Assembly (NCBI GenBank): GCA_020631735.1
Contig: CM036188.1
Location: 10,086,214 to 10,150,213 of the forward strand
DNA from: Saccharum officinarum
Lineage: Eukaryota; Streptophyta; Magnoliopsida; Poales; Poaceae
Reading direction: 5' to 3'
DNA: 64,000 bases
This document shows, one piece after another, positions 11,243 to 22,400 of this stretch. How positions within the stretch are numbered: the first letter of the stretch is position 1; the number at the start of each line of letters is the position of its first letter. The translations under genes and the position numbers were made by a program. The notes under the pieces were generated by a model that was not told the DNA's origin, ran no database searches, and saw nothing but the letters and a program-made list of their open reading frames with translations.

Positions 11243-12241
11243 ATTGGTAGCTGGTAGTGGTACTGATATATTTGTAGTGTTAGCAATGCATCACTAGTAG
11301 TTATTGTAACTTGGCATCAATCATCATTGGCTGGTTATTTATATTACTACTAGTTCTAAATAAGTTTTAACATAAACTTATTTAGAAATTCTGTTATGGA
11401 CAAATTTATGTATTTTATCTTTTTTTGTGGCAGATCTCGCTGAGTTCGAAGCTTAGCATTTTCATGGAAGTTTGGAAAAATCATGGTGGTGTTGGTCCAA
11501 AAGCTACTGCAATTGACTTCTTAAAGTCATTAATCTGATGTTTTTGGAGTTTATGTTTTGATCGGTTAATTTATTATTTAGTGAGAATTCACTTTTTGAT
11601 CCAGAGTATGATAGTATATTTAAAGGACATTTTATAGTAGTGCTACAGTAAGATGTTGGACAATTTGAGATCAAGTAATCGGATATATTTTGTAGTCATG
11701 GCATGTGAAAAATATTTTATTAGCATAATATAAGCGACGTTGACATGCGTACAAAAGGACAGCTCAATGTATAAACGTACATAGCCATTCGTTTTTAGCT
11801 TGGCAGCCCATATTAACCAATGAAAACCGGCTTACCAAACCAACCCAATAAACAAATCAATTTTATGTCAAGCCGCCGGAAGCCAGCCCGCACCGCACCG
11901 TCGTGGTGATCCTGGGTTGGTTTGGAATTTAACCAGAACCCGCTGCAACCAGCCCATGAACAGGATGAATAAACCTCCTAGCTGTATGTTTTCTATTTTT
12001 TAACAAACGAATGTAACAATGTTCTTAGATGAATAAAGCTTGCTGAATGGCTTAGTCAAAAATATATATATTCCTTCCATTCTAAAATAGATAATCTTAT
12101 AAGTTATAACATTTAAGTTTTGTTCCAAAATACTTGATTCTCACTTCCCAGTGTATATTTCTCTTTACTCAACACACCTTTATCTTTTCTCAATACTCCT
12201 TAAGGGTACTTGTCTTTTGGTTCCAGCGTTGGTTTCCGTAA
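11243..12241. other. Right part of hAT remnant and non-coding AT-rich DNA
   Basis: Sequence 11243-11260 repeats text seen just left of the solo LTR (TGGTAGTGGTACTGATATAT, compare 9102-9121), so the interrupted element itself holds a short repeat. No coding region. From 11810 to 11979 the composition turns to AACCGGC and CCAGCCCG words typical of hAT subterminal regions. Near 12070-12140 there is faint Stowaway-like text. Confidence 0.4.
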
Positions 12242-12611
12242 GAGCATCTCCAATAGTTCCCAAAATAATACTTGGTCAATCAATAAGTTTTCCAAGTACC
12301 TAAAAAATGCTGGGAGCATATTTGCTAGGTTACTCCAACAATTTCTAAAATCTCTCTCTTAAAATGTAGAAGACAATTTTGCATCAGAAATCCTGAACTA
12401 TTTATAAATCACCCTAACCAATTTTATACTTTCTTTCTCTCTTGTACATTTGCATTGGGAATCCTATCCTACCATTTTATTCTTTCCATGTTCTTCCACC
12501 CCAAATTGGCGAATAGAGTTGAGATAGGGAGTTGTTGGACATCAGTTTTTTTTCCAACTTTGCCAGAGAATCTAGATTGAGAGTGGGTTATGGAAACTCT
12601 TGGAGATACTC
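12242..12611. mobile_element. Tourist-like MITE, 370 bp
   Basis: Terminal inverted repeats GAGCATCTCCAA and, reverse-complemented, GAGTATCTCCAA, flanked on both sides by TAA (12239-12241 and 12612-12614), the PIF/Harbinger-type target duplication. Interior is AT-rich and non-coding. Confidence 0.75.
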
Positions 12612-12614
12612 TAA

Positions 12615-13051
12615 AATATCATCTAATATAGGACATAGAGCGTAGATCTAAACATTGTATCAGCTTTTTAGTGTTAAAATAGTCTCAAATGAAAAACTCA
12701 TACACTACAAAGTTGTAGATGTTATCCTTCTCTACAATTTTCGTATAAATTTTATCTTCATCCGAGTTTATATATAAAAGTCATAATTTTTAAAGATGAG
12801 CTAGTAGAGAAAAAAATTCCTCCAATTCAACCAGCAGTAACCAATATTCCACCAACTTCATAGTTTTCTATTTTTTATTCAGCCAAATAATTTTGCAAAT
12901 AAAAAACGAATTTTTTAGAATAAAAAACTACAAAAATAAAAACTCCTTGCCCAAACGTGGTTTCATTTTGTGGCCCATGAGCGGCCGATCTGGTCGCCCA
13001 AATTTGGCACGTTGTAATAACCAATCACGGGGCTTTCCCTACTCAAGTGGC
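12615..13051. other. AT-rich non-coding DNA
   Basis: I see no gene or recognisable repeat here. Confidence 0.4.
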
Positions 13052-13059
13052 CCTGCCTT

Positions 13060-13823
13060 CAGGCCCGGTCCTGGGGCGGGGCGGGAGGGGCAGCGGTCCC
13101 AGGCCCAGGGGAGCCGATGGGCCCCTCCCCAAGTATATGATTACACGTACTAGTACTCAGCCCTGTATGAATCCCCGTGGTTAGGCACGCTCCGCGCCGC
13201 ACGACGCGACTTCTCCGCTTCGGCGCTTCTGCGGACTGTTCGACTTCCTCACGAGTCACGTGGACGGCGGATGCGGCCTTCTTGCGCGTGCGGTGTGCTA
13301 GACGACCGACGCAACGCTGCACGGCTGCAGCCTGTTGCCTGCACGTCTAGGTTCGCAAACGGCAAATCGCAAGTTTAGAGATCTCACACAGGCCCTCATC
13401 TCATGTGATCCCAGTTCAGGCGGCAGCAAATCTAGTTACTAATTGTTTCTCAGGTGATCCCTACTTTATGAAATTGTAGTTATTAATTGTATCTTAAAAC
13501 TAAAATTGTTGAAGAACTATTTGAGATCTATAATGTCATAAGAGAGGTTAAATGGATTGGTAATATTATGCATTGATATTGACACCATTGATGACTTCGC
13601 ATCGAGGAATATGTTAGAAGAAATTTTTAAGGTAATTTGATATGTATACAAATTATTTTATATGAATATTGTTTTTATTCAATTAACTGATTATTAGTAA
13701 CATTTCGTATATGTGTGTATATATACTAGCGGTGAGTAGTACTAGTAATTGTATCATATTTATATAAAAGGGCCCAAAAATTTAGTTTTGTTCTAGGTCT
13801 AAAAAGAGTCAGGACCGCCCCTG
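13060..13823. mobile_element. Non-autonomous hAT element, 764 bp
   Basis: Flanked by a perfect 8-bp duplication CCTGCCTT (13052-13059 and 13824-13831), the length characteristic of hAT. Ends are imperfect inverted repeats: CAGGCCCGGTCCTG on the left and, reverse-complemented, CAGGGGCGGTCCTG on the right. GGGCCC-type words recur just inside both ends. The ends resemble those of hAT elements whose transposase has a TTF/ZMYM-type zinc finger, but no transposase is encoded. The open frame at 13059-13322 is GC-driven and not supported as a gene. Confidence 0.88.
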
Positions 13824-13831
13824 CCTGCCTT

Positions 13832-14140
13832 TTCACACAACTCCAACCTACAGTAGCAAATCATTTTCTATTGGTTGGTGGCTTGGTGCAGGAATTACAG
13901 TGCAATGCATGCGTGAAGATGCAGCGGAAAAGAGATGCTCAGCTGATTCGCCTGTTGAAGCGATGGATCAGTTGTGCCATACAAATCACTGAAGAATCAA
14001 GAATCATCTTTTTTTTTAAAAAAAAAGATACGTATATATCAAGGATGAAGAAAGGTGGAATCTGAATTTCTGACTGAATAGGACGAGCATAACGCTTTTC
14101 ATCACTTTCTGAAAACACTTTATCGAAACCTTAATTAATA
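13832..14140. other. Short non-coding spacer
   Basis: No gene seen. Contains a T/A homopolymer hairpin near 14010-14029 and the left target-duplication copy of the next element at 14132-14140. Confidence 0.4.
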
Positions 14141-15742
14141 CAGGGCGTTCGACCCGCGTCGGATGCCCCGCCTTCACTCGCTCGTCTCCTCCCCGTCTCC
14201 ACTCGCAGACTCGCTCACCTCCTCCCTGCATTATCCATTCCGCCTTCTCTCTCCTCTTCGTCTCCGTCGCTCCCCCTGCGTGCGCGCTCCTCCAGCGCCG
14301 CGCTGGCGCGCTCCTCCCCCCGCGCGCGTCTTGTGCTGCGCCGGCGGCGAGCCTCCCCTCCTCCCTCCCCTCCCCCTCCCTTCCTCCCTCCCCTCTCCTC
14401 CTTCCCCCTCTTCCTCCCCACCACTGCGACATGCATGCCCTCCTCGCCACCGGAGTTGGGGCGACGACGGCAGCATCCGGTGAGCCCACGCACCTCCCCC
14501 TCCCTCCTTGGTGCTCTCGCCCTCACGCGCCGCTAGCTCCATGGGCTCCGACGAGGTAGGGAGGGAGGGATTAGATCTGAGGCACCACTCCTCCTCCCCC
14601 TCTGGTTCTCGATCTGTTCCCTCCTCTTACTCCCCTTCCTCTTCCTCTTCCTCCTCCTCACTCCCCTCGCTGGATCTATGGTTTTGATGGTGGCTAGGGT
14701 TTGTGGCGATTCAGATCTACACGCAACAGATGATGTGAAATACTTTTGCATAATTCTCTGATGTTGCAGCCATCCCCACCTCCTCCCCCGTTCTCCTCTG
14801 GATCTGAGGTCTCCTGCCTCCTCCTCCTCTGGATCTGGCCTTCCTCCTCCTGCTCCTTCACTCCTCCACTGGATCTGAGACGCAGCAGTGGGGCTAGGGT
14901 TTGTGGCAATTTTTTTGTTGCACCAGGCTTGTTTATGTTGTTGCAGTAGTGTCTTTTTGCTATTGCATAAGCTTTTTCTTCTTTTTGTTTCACTAGTTTT
15001 TTTTTGCTGATGTTTCATTATTGCATTGCAGTTTGTTGCAGTAGCTTTGGGTTACTGTTGCACAAGTATGCATTAGCATTTTCCCGGATGTTGCAGTAGT
15101 TTTGTTATGTTTGTTTCAGTTATTTTGATTTGCTGTTTCAACGAGTAAGTCCCTTTGTTTCAACATGTATGCATTACTATTTTTTTTGAAGTTTCAGTAG
15201 CTTTGTTCTGTTTGTTGCACTTGCTCTGATTTGGTGTTTCAACAAGCAATTTTCTTTGTTGTAACAAATATTCAGTTGATGTTGCAATAGGGTTTCAGCT
15301 GATGTTTCACTAGTGTTGCTCTGTTGCTTCAGTTTCTTCACCTACCGTTGCAGCGGCAAGGGAAGGGGGGTGGCCTCTGGAGAACGAGATGACGGCTGTG
15401 CGGAGGTGTTGTGGGTCGGGCGAGGTCGTCAGTGGGTGGACCCCGTACAAGCTGGGGGTGGGATCTGGAGAACGAGCTAGCGGGCGTGCGGATGTGCTAC
15501 GGCGGGTGAGGATGGCGATGGGCAGACCCCGTGCAAGCTGGGGGAGGTCTGGAGAACGAGCTGGCGGGCGTGCGGAGGTGCTACAACGGGCGAAGTCGGC
15601 GATGGGGTGGATCCTGCTCGTGTTGCGGGCGGAGCGGGGGCCTTTTTTCTCGTGGGGGAGCCGTTCTGTGCGGAGCGTGCGCACCATCTAGACGCGTCCG
15701 AACGGCTCCGTGCATCTGGACGTCCGGGCGCTAGAAGCGCCC
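14141..15742. mobile_element. Mutator-like element (MULE), about 1.6 kb, non-autonomous
   Basis: Flanked by near-identical 9-bp sequences TAATTAATA (14132-14140) and TAATTAATT (15743-15751), the size expected for Mutator-like transposons. The ends are imperfect long inverted repeats: AGGGCGTTCGACCCGCG on the left, AGGGCGCTTCTAGCGCCCGG on the reverse-complemented right. The interior has a CT-rich, GC-rich left third (14160-14690) and a tract at 14760-15345 with dozens of TGTTGCA/TGTTTCA words. No transposase domain. Long frames here are compositional. A related copy lies at about 53844-54993. Confidence 0.65.
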
Positions 15743-15751
15743 TAATTAATT

Positions 15752-15897
15752 AGGTCGCCGATGCTTCTCATAAGCATGATTACACCATTGCATCATCATC
15801 ATCACCCATAGGATAATAAATATCGATCTTGTGCAACTATGCCAAGTATATCAACGAACCCCGACGATCACCTAGCGCTCGCCGTCGTCGTCGTCGT
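15752..15897 (-). other. Probable 3' UTR of the FAF gene
   Basis: Non-coding AT-rich stretch directly downstream of the FAF stop codon on the minus strand, with a CAT trinucleotide run near 15790-15805. Confidence 0.35.
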
Positions 15898-16791
15898 CTA
15901 TGCACATGAGTTCTTGCCACGGTGGTCGTCGTCGTCACCTCCGTGCACCGCCTCGTCGACGCTCACACCGGCTGCCGCTGCTGCGGCGGCGGCGGCCGCG
16001 AACTGCAGCCTGAGCCGGCCGCCCTCGCGCGTGGCCTGCAGGAGCTCCTTGCCGGGGATCACCCTCTCCAGCAGCACGAAGCGGCCGTCCTCCCGGAACG
16101 ACATGAAGCACACGTACGGCTTGCCGCCGCGCCCGATCGACCGTATCGGCGGCGGGAACGTCTTGGGCTGCCTCTCCTCCTCCTCCTTCACCGCCTCCGC
16201 GGCGCCGGCGTCCGCACCGTCCCTCGTCTCGACTGTGCCCTTGAGCGCGGCGGCCTCGGCCTCGGCGTCGCCGTCCTTGAACATGTCGTCGGCGTCCACG
16301 GTGCTCTCGGATCCCAGCCCCTCGGTGCAGAGCAGCAGCGACGCGGACGAGGAGCCCTTCTTGGCGCAGAAGCTCGCGCTCCTCTTCACCGTGGCCACGG
16401 TGGCCGCCGGCTTCGGCCTCAGCAGCGCGTCCAGCGACGAGTCGTCCTTGCTCTTATTCTCGGCCTCGGCCGCGATGTCCAGCCACGATGGCATGCGCGA
16501 AGGAGGGGACCGCGGCGGCGACGTTGGAGGCAGGAGGAGGACGTCGCCTCGGTGGTCCGGCTGCTGCGGCTTCTCCTGGAAGTGGAGCTCGCCGAAGATC
16601 TCCGTGATGGACGCCGTGTCGATGGGCTTGCTGCTGGGGTGGTGGTGGTGGTGGTGGACGTTGCGGTTCCACGCCGACAGCGCCTCCAGCAGCGTTGGGT
16701 TCTCCGGCAGTGGCTTCTCGAACAGCCGCCTCAGCCCGCCGTCCGCCGCGGCCAGCGGCGCAGCCATCTCCTGCTTATCTCTGGACAACAT
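15898..16791 (-). CDS. FANTASTIC FOUR (FAF)-like protein
   Basis: Single-exon gene of 297 codons from the ATG at 16791. A second in-frame ATG at 16767 gives 289 aa and begins MAAPLAAADGG, which could equally be the start. The diagnostic FAF domain is at about residues 205-260, with PPPIRSIGRGGKPYVCFMSF, then REDGRFVLLERV and TREGGRLRL. Ahead of it are a poly-His run (HHHHHH, about residue 47), an acidic Glu/Ala stretch and Ser-rich segments. The C-terminus has an Ala run and an acidic tail. In Arabidopsis FAF proteins restrict shoot meristem size by acting on WUSCHEL; extending that role here is inference. The domain and length fit the family and no lesions are seen. The opposite-strand frames spanning 15839-16980 are shadows of this GC-rich gene. 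Confidence 0.92.
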   Translation of the reverse strand: MLSRDKQEMAAPLAAADGGLRRLFEKPLPENPTLLEALSAWNRNVHHHHHHPSSKPIDTASITEIFGELHFQEKPQQPDHRGDVLLLPPTSPPRSPPSRMPSWLDIAAEAENKSKDDSSLDALLRPKPAATVATVKRSASFCAKKGSSSASLLLCTEGLGSESTVDADDMFKDGDAEAEAAALKGTVETRDGADAGAAEAVKEEEERQPKTFPPPIRSIGRGGKPYVCFMSFREDGRFVLLERVIPGKELLQATREGGRLRLQFAAAAAAAAAAGVSVDEAVHGGDDDDHRGKNSCA

Positions 16792-17049
16792 GCACCTGCC
16801 TGCACGGCTGCACAAGTGAACAAACGTTTCAGTTCTTCTGCGTCTGCTGTTCAGAGTTCAGACACCAAACACCATGTCAGTCAGTTGGGACTTGAGAGAT
16901 GTGCCACTCTGTTCTGCTTACCTGCAACTGCAAAGGGGCTGCTCAAGGATGTGCAGAACAGTTTTGAGGTTTGTGACTGACTGTCAGGAGCTAGACTCAA
17001 ATTTTTGTGTTTCTCTGAATTGTGACTTTGTGAGCCTGGGAGAAAGATG

Positions 17050-17073
17050 TATTTATATATATGTATATATATA
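17050..17073 (-). promoter_or_regulatory. Candidate TATA region of the FAF gene
   Basis: Alternating TA tract (TATATATA on the minus strand) about 260 bases upstream of the FAF ATG. Position suits a TATA box with a moderate 5' UTR. It could also be a plain TA microsatellite. Confidence 0.45.
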
Positions 17074-17404
17074 CTACTAGGAGAAGAAAAAAAAAAGGAG
17101 CGGTGGAGAAATATGCAGGGCTTTCTGTGGCTGTGGAATTGGAATATACTTGCATATGCCACTTCAGTTTTAACAAGTGGAGGATATGGACGTCAGTACA
17201 GCGCTAAAGGCATTGGTTTTAAACAACCGCCACTGCCCACTGCAGTGCTAAGAAAGAATCCATTTTCCATTTTCTATAATGTCTCTTTAGGGATGAAAAT
17301 CTTACAGTTGAATGCAACAATGTATCTTTCGAGTCCGCGAAATGTCGATGTACTTTGCACGAGTGATCAGTTGCGTCAATGTTCCGATTCCGTAACAGAA
17401 GTTG

Positions 17405-18990
17405 ACCTGTCCTCATAGCGATCTTGCGGTGGCTTTTTGTCTCGCCTGAGCAAATTATGCAGCCCAGGGTGGAAATTCCGATAAGGTCAGCATACCAATC
17501 TGTCTGCTAAAGCTAGATTCTAATTTCAAGTGGTGCTAAAGCTTAGAACAGAGGGATGATTTTCTCCAGACAGTAGTGTACATGCCTTTGTTACTGAGAA
17601 GGAACATTGTTTTCCTCTCACAACAAATTAGTGAATAGTACTTTCAGCCTGGCTTTTTAGCAAAGCGAATAGGGCGAATAGGGCTACAGGAGGGGCCGGG
17701 GCCCCACTGATGTAGATTCACTGATGTAAATTTATATAAAGAAAAGGAGAGTTTATACAATAACAAAAGAAAGAAAATTACACAGCCATTCAACAGTTTG
17801 TGAAAAATACTTATGTATATAATCATGAATTTTTATGAATTTAAGGAAAAGGAGAATAACACCAATGTTATCTACAAAAGGGAATAAGGGGGCTTCCAAA
17901 ACCGACAAGGAACAAAGCATGTGGAAGTCACCACACTACAGAAAGAGAGGAATTCGTCAGATTTATTATACCTTAACAATCATAGAGCGTGGGCAAACCT
18001 CTCTTCTTTCCCCGTGCTGTTTCATTGTCTGAATGGAAGGGCGGTGGGCGTCGTTTTGCTTGTTTAAAACATATATTCTTCTTTCTGAAAGCTAAAAATC
18101 TTACCGCAGATCCAATAAACTTAAAGGAAAACCAATGGAGAGAAGATTAGATAAAGCTACCTGAAAAGGGTCATGGATACGGTGCTTGAGAGCTCAGTTC
18201 AGACAGTTCATTGCAGCGCAAAAAGTCATTCAGTTTCTTTAGCACCGTCACTCCAGGAAGCACCAATCAGTGGGTGTTTTAGATATCAGAATATCAGCAC
18301 TAACTTGCGTACATGGATGATCTATATCTTTGTAATGCACACCATCAAGTCTTTGCTTGAGTATTCTGGGACAAAAATTGACCAGTCCTCATAGCTGTGA
18401 TCTTGCAGTGCCACTTGTCTGCCGTGCACAAATTATACTACAGCTGAAGATGGCAATTCCGATAAGGTCTACATAGCAATCTGTCTGCCCAGATCAGATT
18501 CCGATTTCAAGTGGTGCTAGAACCAACTAATCACTGCACAAAGATTTTTGCCTACTGGCTCACAGAGAATCATGCTAGTGTGATCTTGAGATTGGAATAC
18601 AGAGCTTCCAAATACCGACAGGGAATAAAGGATGACAGCCACATCAACAAAGAACAACACAGCTAGCTGACAAGGCAGAAATCAAGGTAACTCAAAATCA
18701 TCCTTGATTGTCTGACTTTTCATTGTTGAGTAGGCCTAAAAGACAGGATGAAATAGCAATTGGTGGTGACTGGCTTGTTCACACTGTATTTGTCACGAGA
18801 GCTGGAAAACCTTTGCACAGATTCTGTAAGAAAACCTTTGCACAGATTCTGTAAGCCTGTAATCGAAAAAGAATGAAGGAGAGGAGGTAGAATAAAGCTA
18901 CATGATGCAATGAAAGAAGGCATGAATATGATGCTTGAGAGCTCAGTTGCAGACAGTCCAGCATAGGAAAATTATACTGTCGAAAAGGAT
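17405..18990. repeat. Imperfect tandem duplication in the RopGAP 3' flank
   Basis: Three landmark words recur in the same order. GTCCTCATAG with following text (GCAATTCCGATAAGGTC-like) occurs at about 17410 and 18386. CTTCCAAA...CCGACA occurs at about 17893 and 18605. GAGAGCTCAGTT occurs at about 18187 and 18937. The spacing differs (about 975, 710, 750 bases), so indels have accumulated. No coding region. Confidence 0.6.
18806..18855. repeat. 25-bp perfect tandem repeat (2 copies)
   Basis: Unit beginning AAAACCTTTGCACAG occurs at 18806-18830 and again at 18831-18855 without mismatch. Non-coding. Confidence 0.85.
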
Positions 18991-19444
18991 AAGCAACTCA
19001 GAGAGCACTGAGAGAAAGGGGGACAAAAATAAAGCATTAAACTTTCCAAAAGCAAAACACAAAGAGTAATCAACCCAAGCTGCAATCGGAAATTTTGAAA
19101 GGAGTGCAGAGAGCATAATAAGGTACTAAGTGATAAGACAAGCACAGCACAGGTCATACCTGAACTTTCAGGCACTTCATAAATCATAATTTAGGCATTG
19201 AAGAGATTTATGTACAAAAGAAAGCATCAATATCTATCATTCACTCAAACAAGGAACCATAAGAAAGATACAAAAGTTAGTGATGGCGAGAAGAATGAAT
19301 CTCAAAATACCATGACCATGATACAGCAAGAAATGATACACAGACAAAATGCAAAATGTGCAACCCAGCAGTCTGGGTTCCTATTTTCAGGAAACATCGG
19401 GTTAGTCATCTAGTGCACAACAACAATGGAAATGTCATTTGATT

Positions 19445-22400
19445 TCATCTCCATGCTTCAATCCGTTCAACCTTGGAATTTATCCGGCTCACAATGCTCA
19501 CACCCCTTGATTTCTCAGCTGGAGGTGTGGCACGCATTGCAGACTGACCCTTACCTTTTCTAGTCCTCCTACAATTCAGGTTTTGGCTCTCCTTCCCTTG
19601 AAGAGAATTTGTAGTTGTGATGGAAGCATCAGCAGTAGCAGCGTGAGCAGCAAGTGCAGGTTGTGAGCAACTAGCGGAGCTCTCCGTACTTGTCTCGACA
19701 GTGAAAGCAGTAGTGGCTCCTTCAGCGGCATTAATTTCATTAGGTTTGTCCTCATTACTGTGTGCAGGACTGTTCAGGAGAGGCTCATCCTTGACGAAAG
19801 AGGGACGCCTGGATCCTTCCTCAACGAGAGAATCAAGTGTCATGCTGGGTTTCTGATGCCCATTTTCATCAGATGGATCCTTCTGGGGCAGCAAAACATC
19901 CTCCAGACTGGACTCTTCTCTGTCCTTGAGGGTTCTTTGTATTAACATCTTCAGAAAATTCATCACTTGCACAGCATACATCAGTGCAGTCAATGGATCT
20001 GCCATCTGCAAGGTAGATGGCCTACAGTTAGCATGCCTAACCATTTCAGTTGTATTTGGAGCGACGAGTGAGATATATTGTTAATTTGCTAGGTTATTAG
20101 CACAGTATATTACCTGAGTCATATTTGGTGCAAAAACCATAGCAATATTGCGAGCGTTCATCTTGTTTATCTGTTCTTCTTGGACTACATCAGCCATCAG
20201 GTTAACAGACCAATCAAGCAAAGCAGCTTCAGCTGGTGGAAGGCATTTAGCCACACGAGCACAATCCTCTTCACATTGGCATTGCATCACCTGTTCCGGC
20301 GGGATGGAGTCCAGCACCCCACTTGGCATCTCCCTAAACCAGGCCTGGAAAGTGATGAAAAAAGTAAGTTTGATGAGAATATACTTGTCTTGTCAAGTAA
20401 AGCTGAGTAACTAAAATATTAGCGTCAAATAAGTTGACCACACTACATGACTGCTTCCAAAAGCAAGATAATATTCTGCAACAGCATGATCCCAAATCCA
20501 CAATTTTGTGTGTATCTCTACTACTTAAAACAAAACAATGGAATTGATGGTGATGGTGTCATTGGTGTGTCTGCAATCACCACCACTCTATGTCTCTACC
20601 CATATTTTTTGCTTTATTTACCCACCATGCCACTGAACACAAATTAGTTTCACCATCACCCCAATCTTTCTCTAACATCATGGAACCAAGGTTTGCCATA
20701 TTTACAAATGTACTTCTTTAATATGTTGTGCCATTGCAATGCATGGGCAGTTTTGCTAGTAGGGAAGAAAGTTGAGGCAAAATCTTTGTGCAGAAAAAGA
20801 TAAACTGAGTTACATTACAAAGTGAAGTGTGGATTCTCTGACAGTAGTTGACATGAAATTCAAACAGTAAAGATAAGCACAATCATTAATAACCTCATGC
20901 GATTAAAAAACTTGTGCTGCCAACAGATGAACAGAATAATTAGAAAGAAGCTTACTTTAATTAGGCCTGCCAAACAATGGACCTCAATGCCATCCGGAAC
21001 AATTCCACTATTTAACTGGTCTCTCACAAATTCCTCCTGGCTATTCTCTGCATTAATACGGAAAATACCTTCTGCCTGAAAGTACAAAGGAAGACACTAT
21101 ATTTGATCAGACAAAGTTATCAAGTGCTAATGAAAACAGGAGTCGTGGAGATCCTAACAGAACACACCTGAAGACCACCCTGTTCATAAAGGCGCCTTTG
21201 CATCATCAACAGGATCGTTGGGACACTATTTCTTCTCGTATCGTAGGAACACTGCATTGATTCTGTTGAAACTCCAAAGACGCTTGCACTGCATTTCAAG
21301 TTTCAATTAGCCGATTGCAACAGCCAAAGCACACATGCAGTGGACGTGTTGTTAAAAATGCACATTAGCATTGCACAATAAATGTGCCCTTTGCAATATT
21401 AAGGATATGACCACTATGTCATTGATATGATGTCAATGATGATCGATAATTGACAATTTCAGTGATGCCCAAGAACATCATCTGAATCCTTCAAAATTAT
21501 ATGCAAGGGAGCCAAAAAGTCTTACATGTATAAAAATTTAAAAACTAAGGATCAATACAAAGTTGTGGAAAAAAAATAAAAATATTATTCAGGGCTGAAC
21601 GTACTGATTTGGTGATAGTTGACTCCAGTGCTCATGGCCAAACTATGACCTTTCAATTTCATTTTAGGAACTGAGATCATTTAAGAAGATATATCCAATT
21701 ATCCAAGTTTTACTGATCATACACCAGCAATACTTGAGTATGAAGATTGGGTGTAGGTGTTTGTGCCACTTTATCTTCTTTTGGAGGCACTAGGCTCCCA
21801 TCCTTCTATAAAGTAGGAACCAGATATACAACACTTTAGTTTATTCCTTTTGGATTACCGAGAATCCTGAAAACTTAAATCTCGCAACTCCCAATAAGAA
21901 ACAAGATACCTATGCCCTTTTCTTATACTTTGTGTTCTGTCTATTTTGAACATGAGTCAGAAATTATGGGGAAGCAGAGAAACAATATTTCAGCTCCTCA
22001 GAGATGAGTGCTCAGTCTGGTCCCTCGCAGGGGCAAAGTTACTAGGCCCTCTAATGGTAGTCAATTTCCCAGCGAGAAATTAGCCTGTTCTCTCCTTTCC
22101 CAACCCTTGAGGCAGTCTGCTGCAGGTGGTAGTGCTACTCGCTCTTGTAATGTGTTGAACTCCTGCCTCTTTCCTTATTAATAATAAGCCGGGTAACCGG
22201 ATCTTTCAAAAATATATATATATATTTCAACTCCTAGGGCAGTTGTACAAACAGACAGATGATAAATGATAAAAGAAATAAGTAGCTCACAAATCTAGTG
22301 CAAATAAAAAGAGCATAAATCATCTAATCAGGACAACCTATACCAGCTTGTTTCAATGTTCTTTATAATAGATGATTTAACAATCTACTTTATATCCCTA

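Larger units (their letters stand above)
5152..11979 (+). mobile_element. Composite hAT transposon remnant (boundaries tentative)
   Basis: Inferred outer limits of a hAT element carrying the broken transposase at 7.05-8.99 kb. The left flank from 5152 and the reverse complement of the right flank ending at 11979 both start with TAGG and share CCTGTTCA about 20 bases in. Both also hold subterminal (C)TGGTTGCA and AACCGGC-like words, as Ac-type hAT elements do. I could not find a matching 8-bp target duplication, so the ends are weakly supported. The solo LTR at 9276-11237 is a later insertion. Confidence 0.3.

Noticed and set aside
15839..16980. Long plus-strand frames of 326 and 352 codons
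   Set aside because: They are antisense to the FAF gene, which has a recognisable domain; their composition reflects its GC-rich codons.
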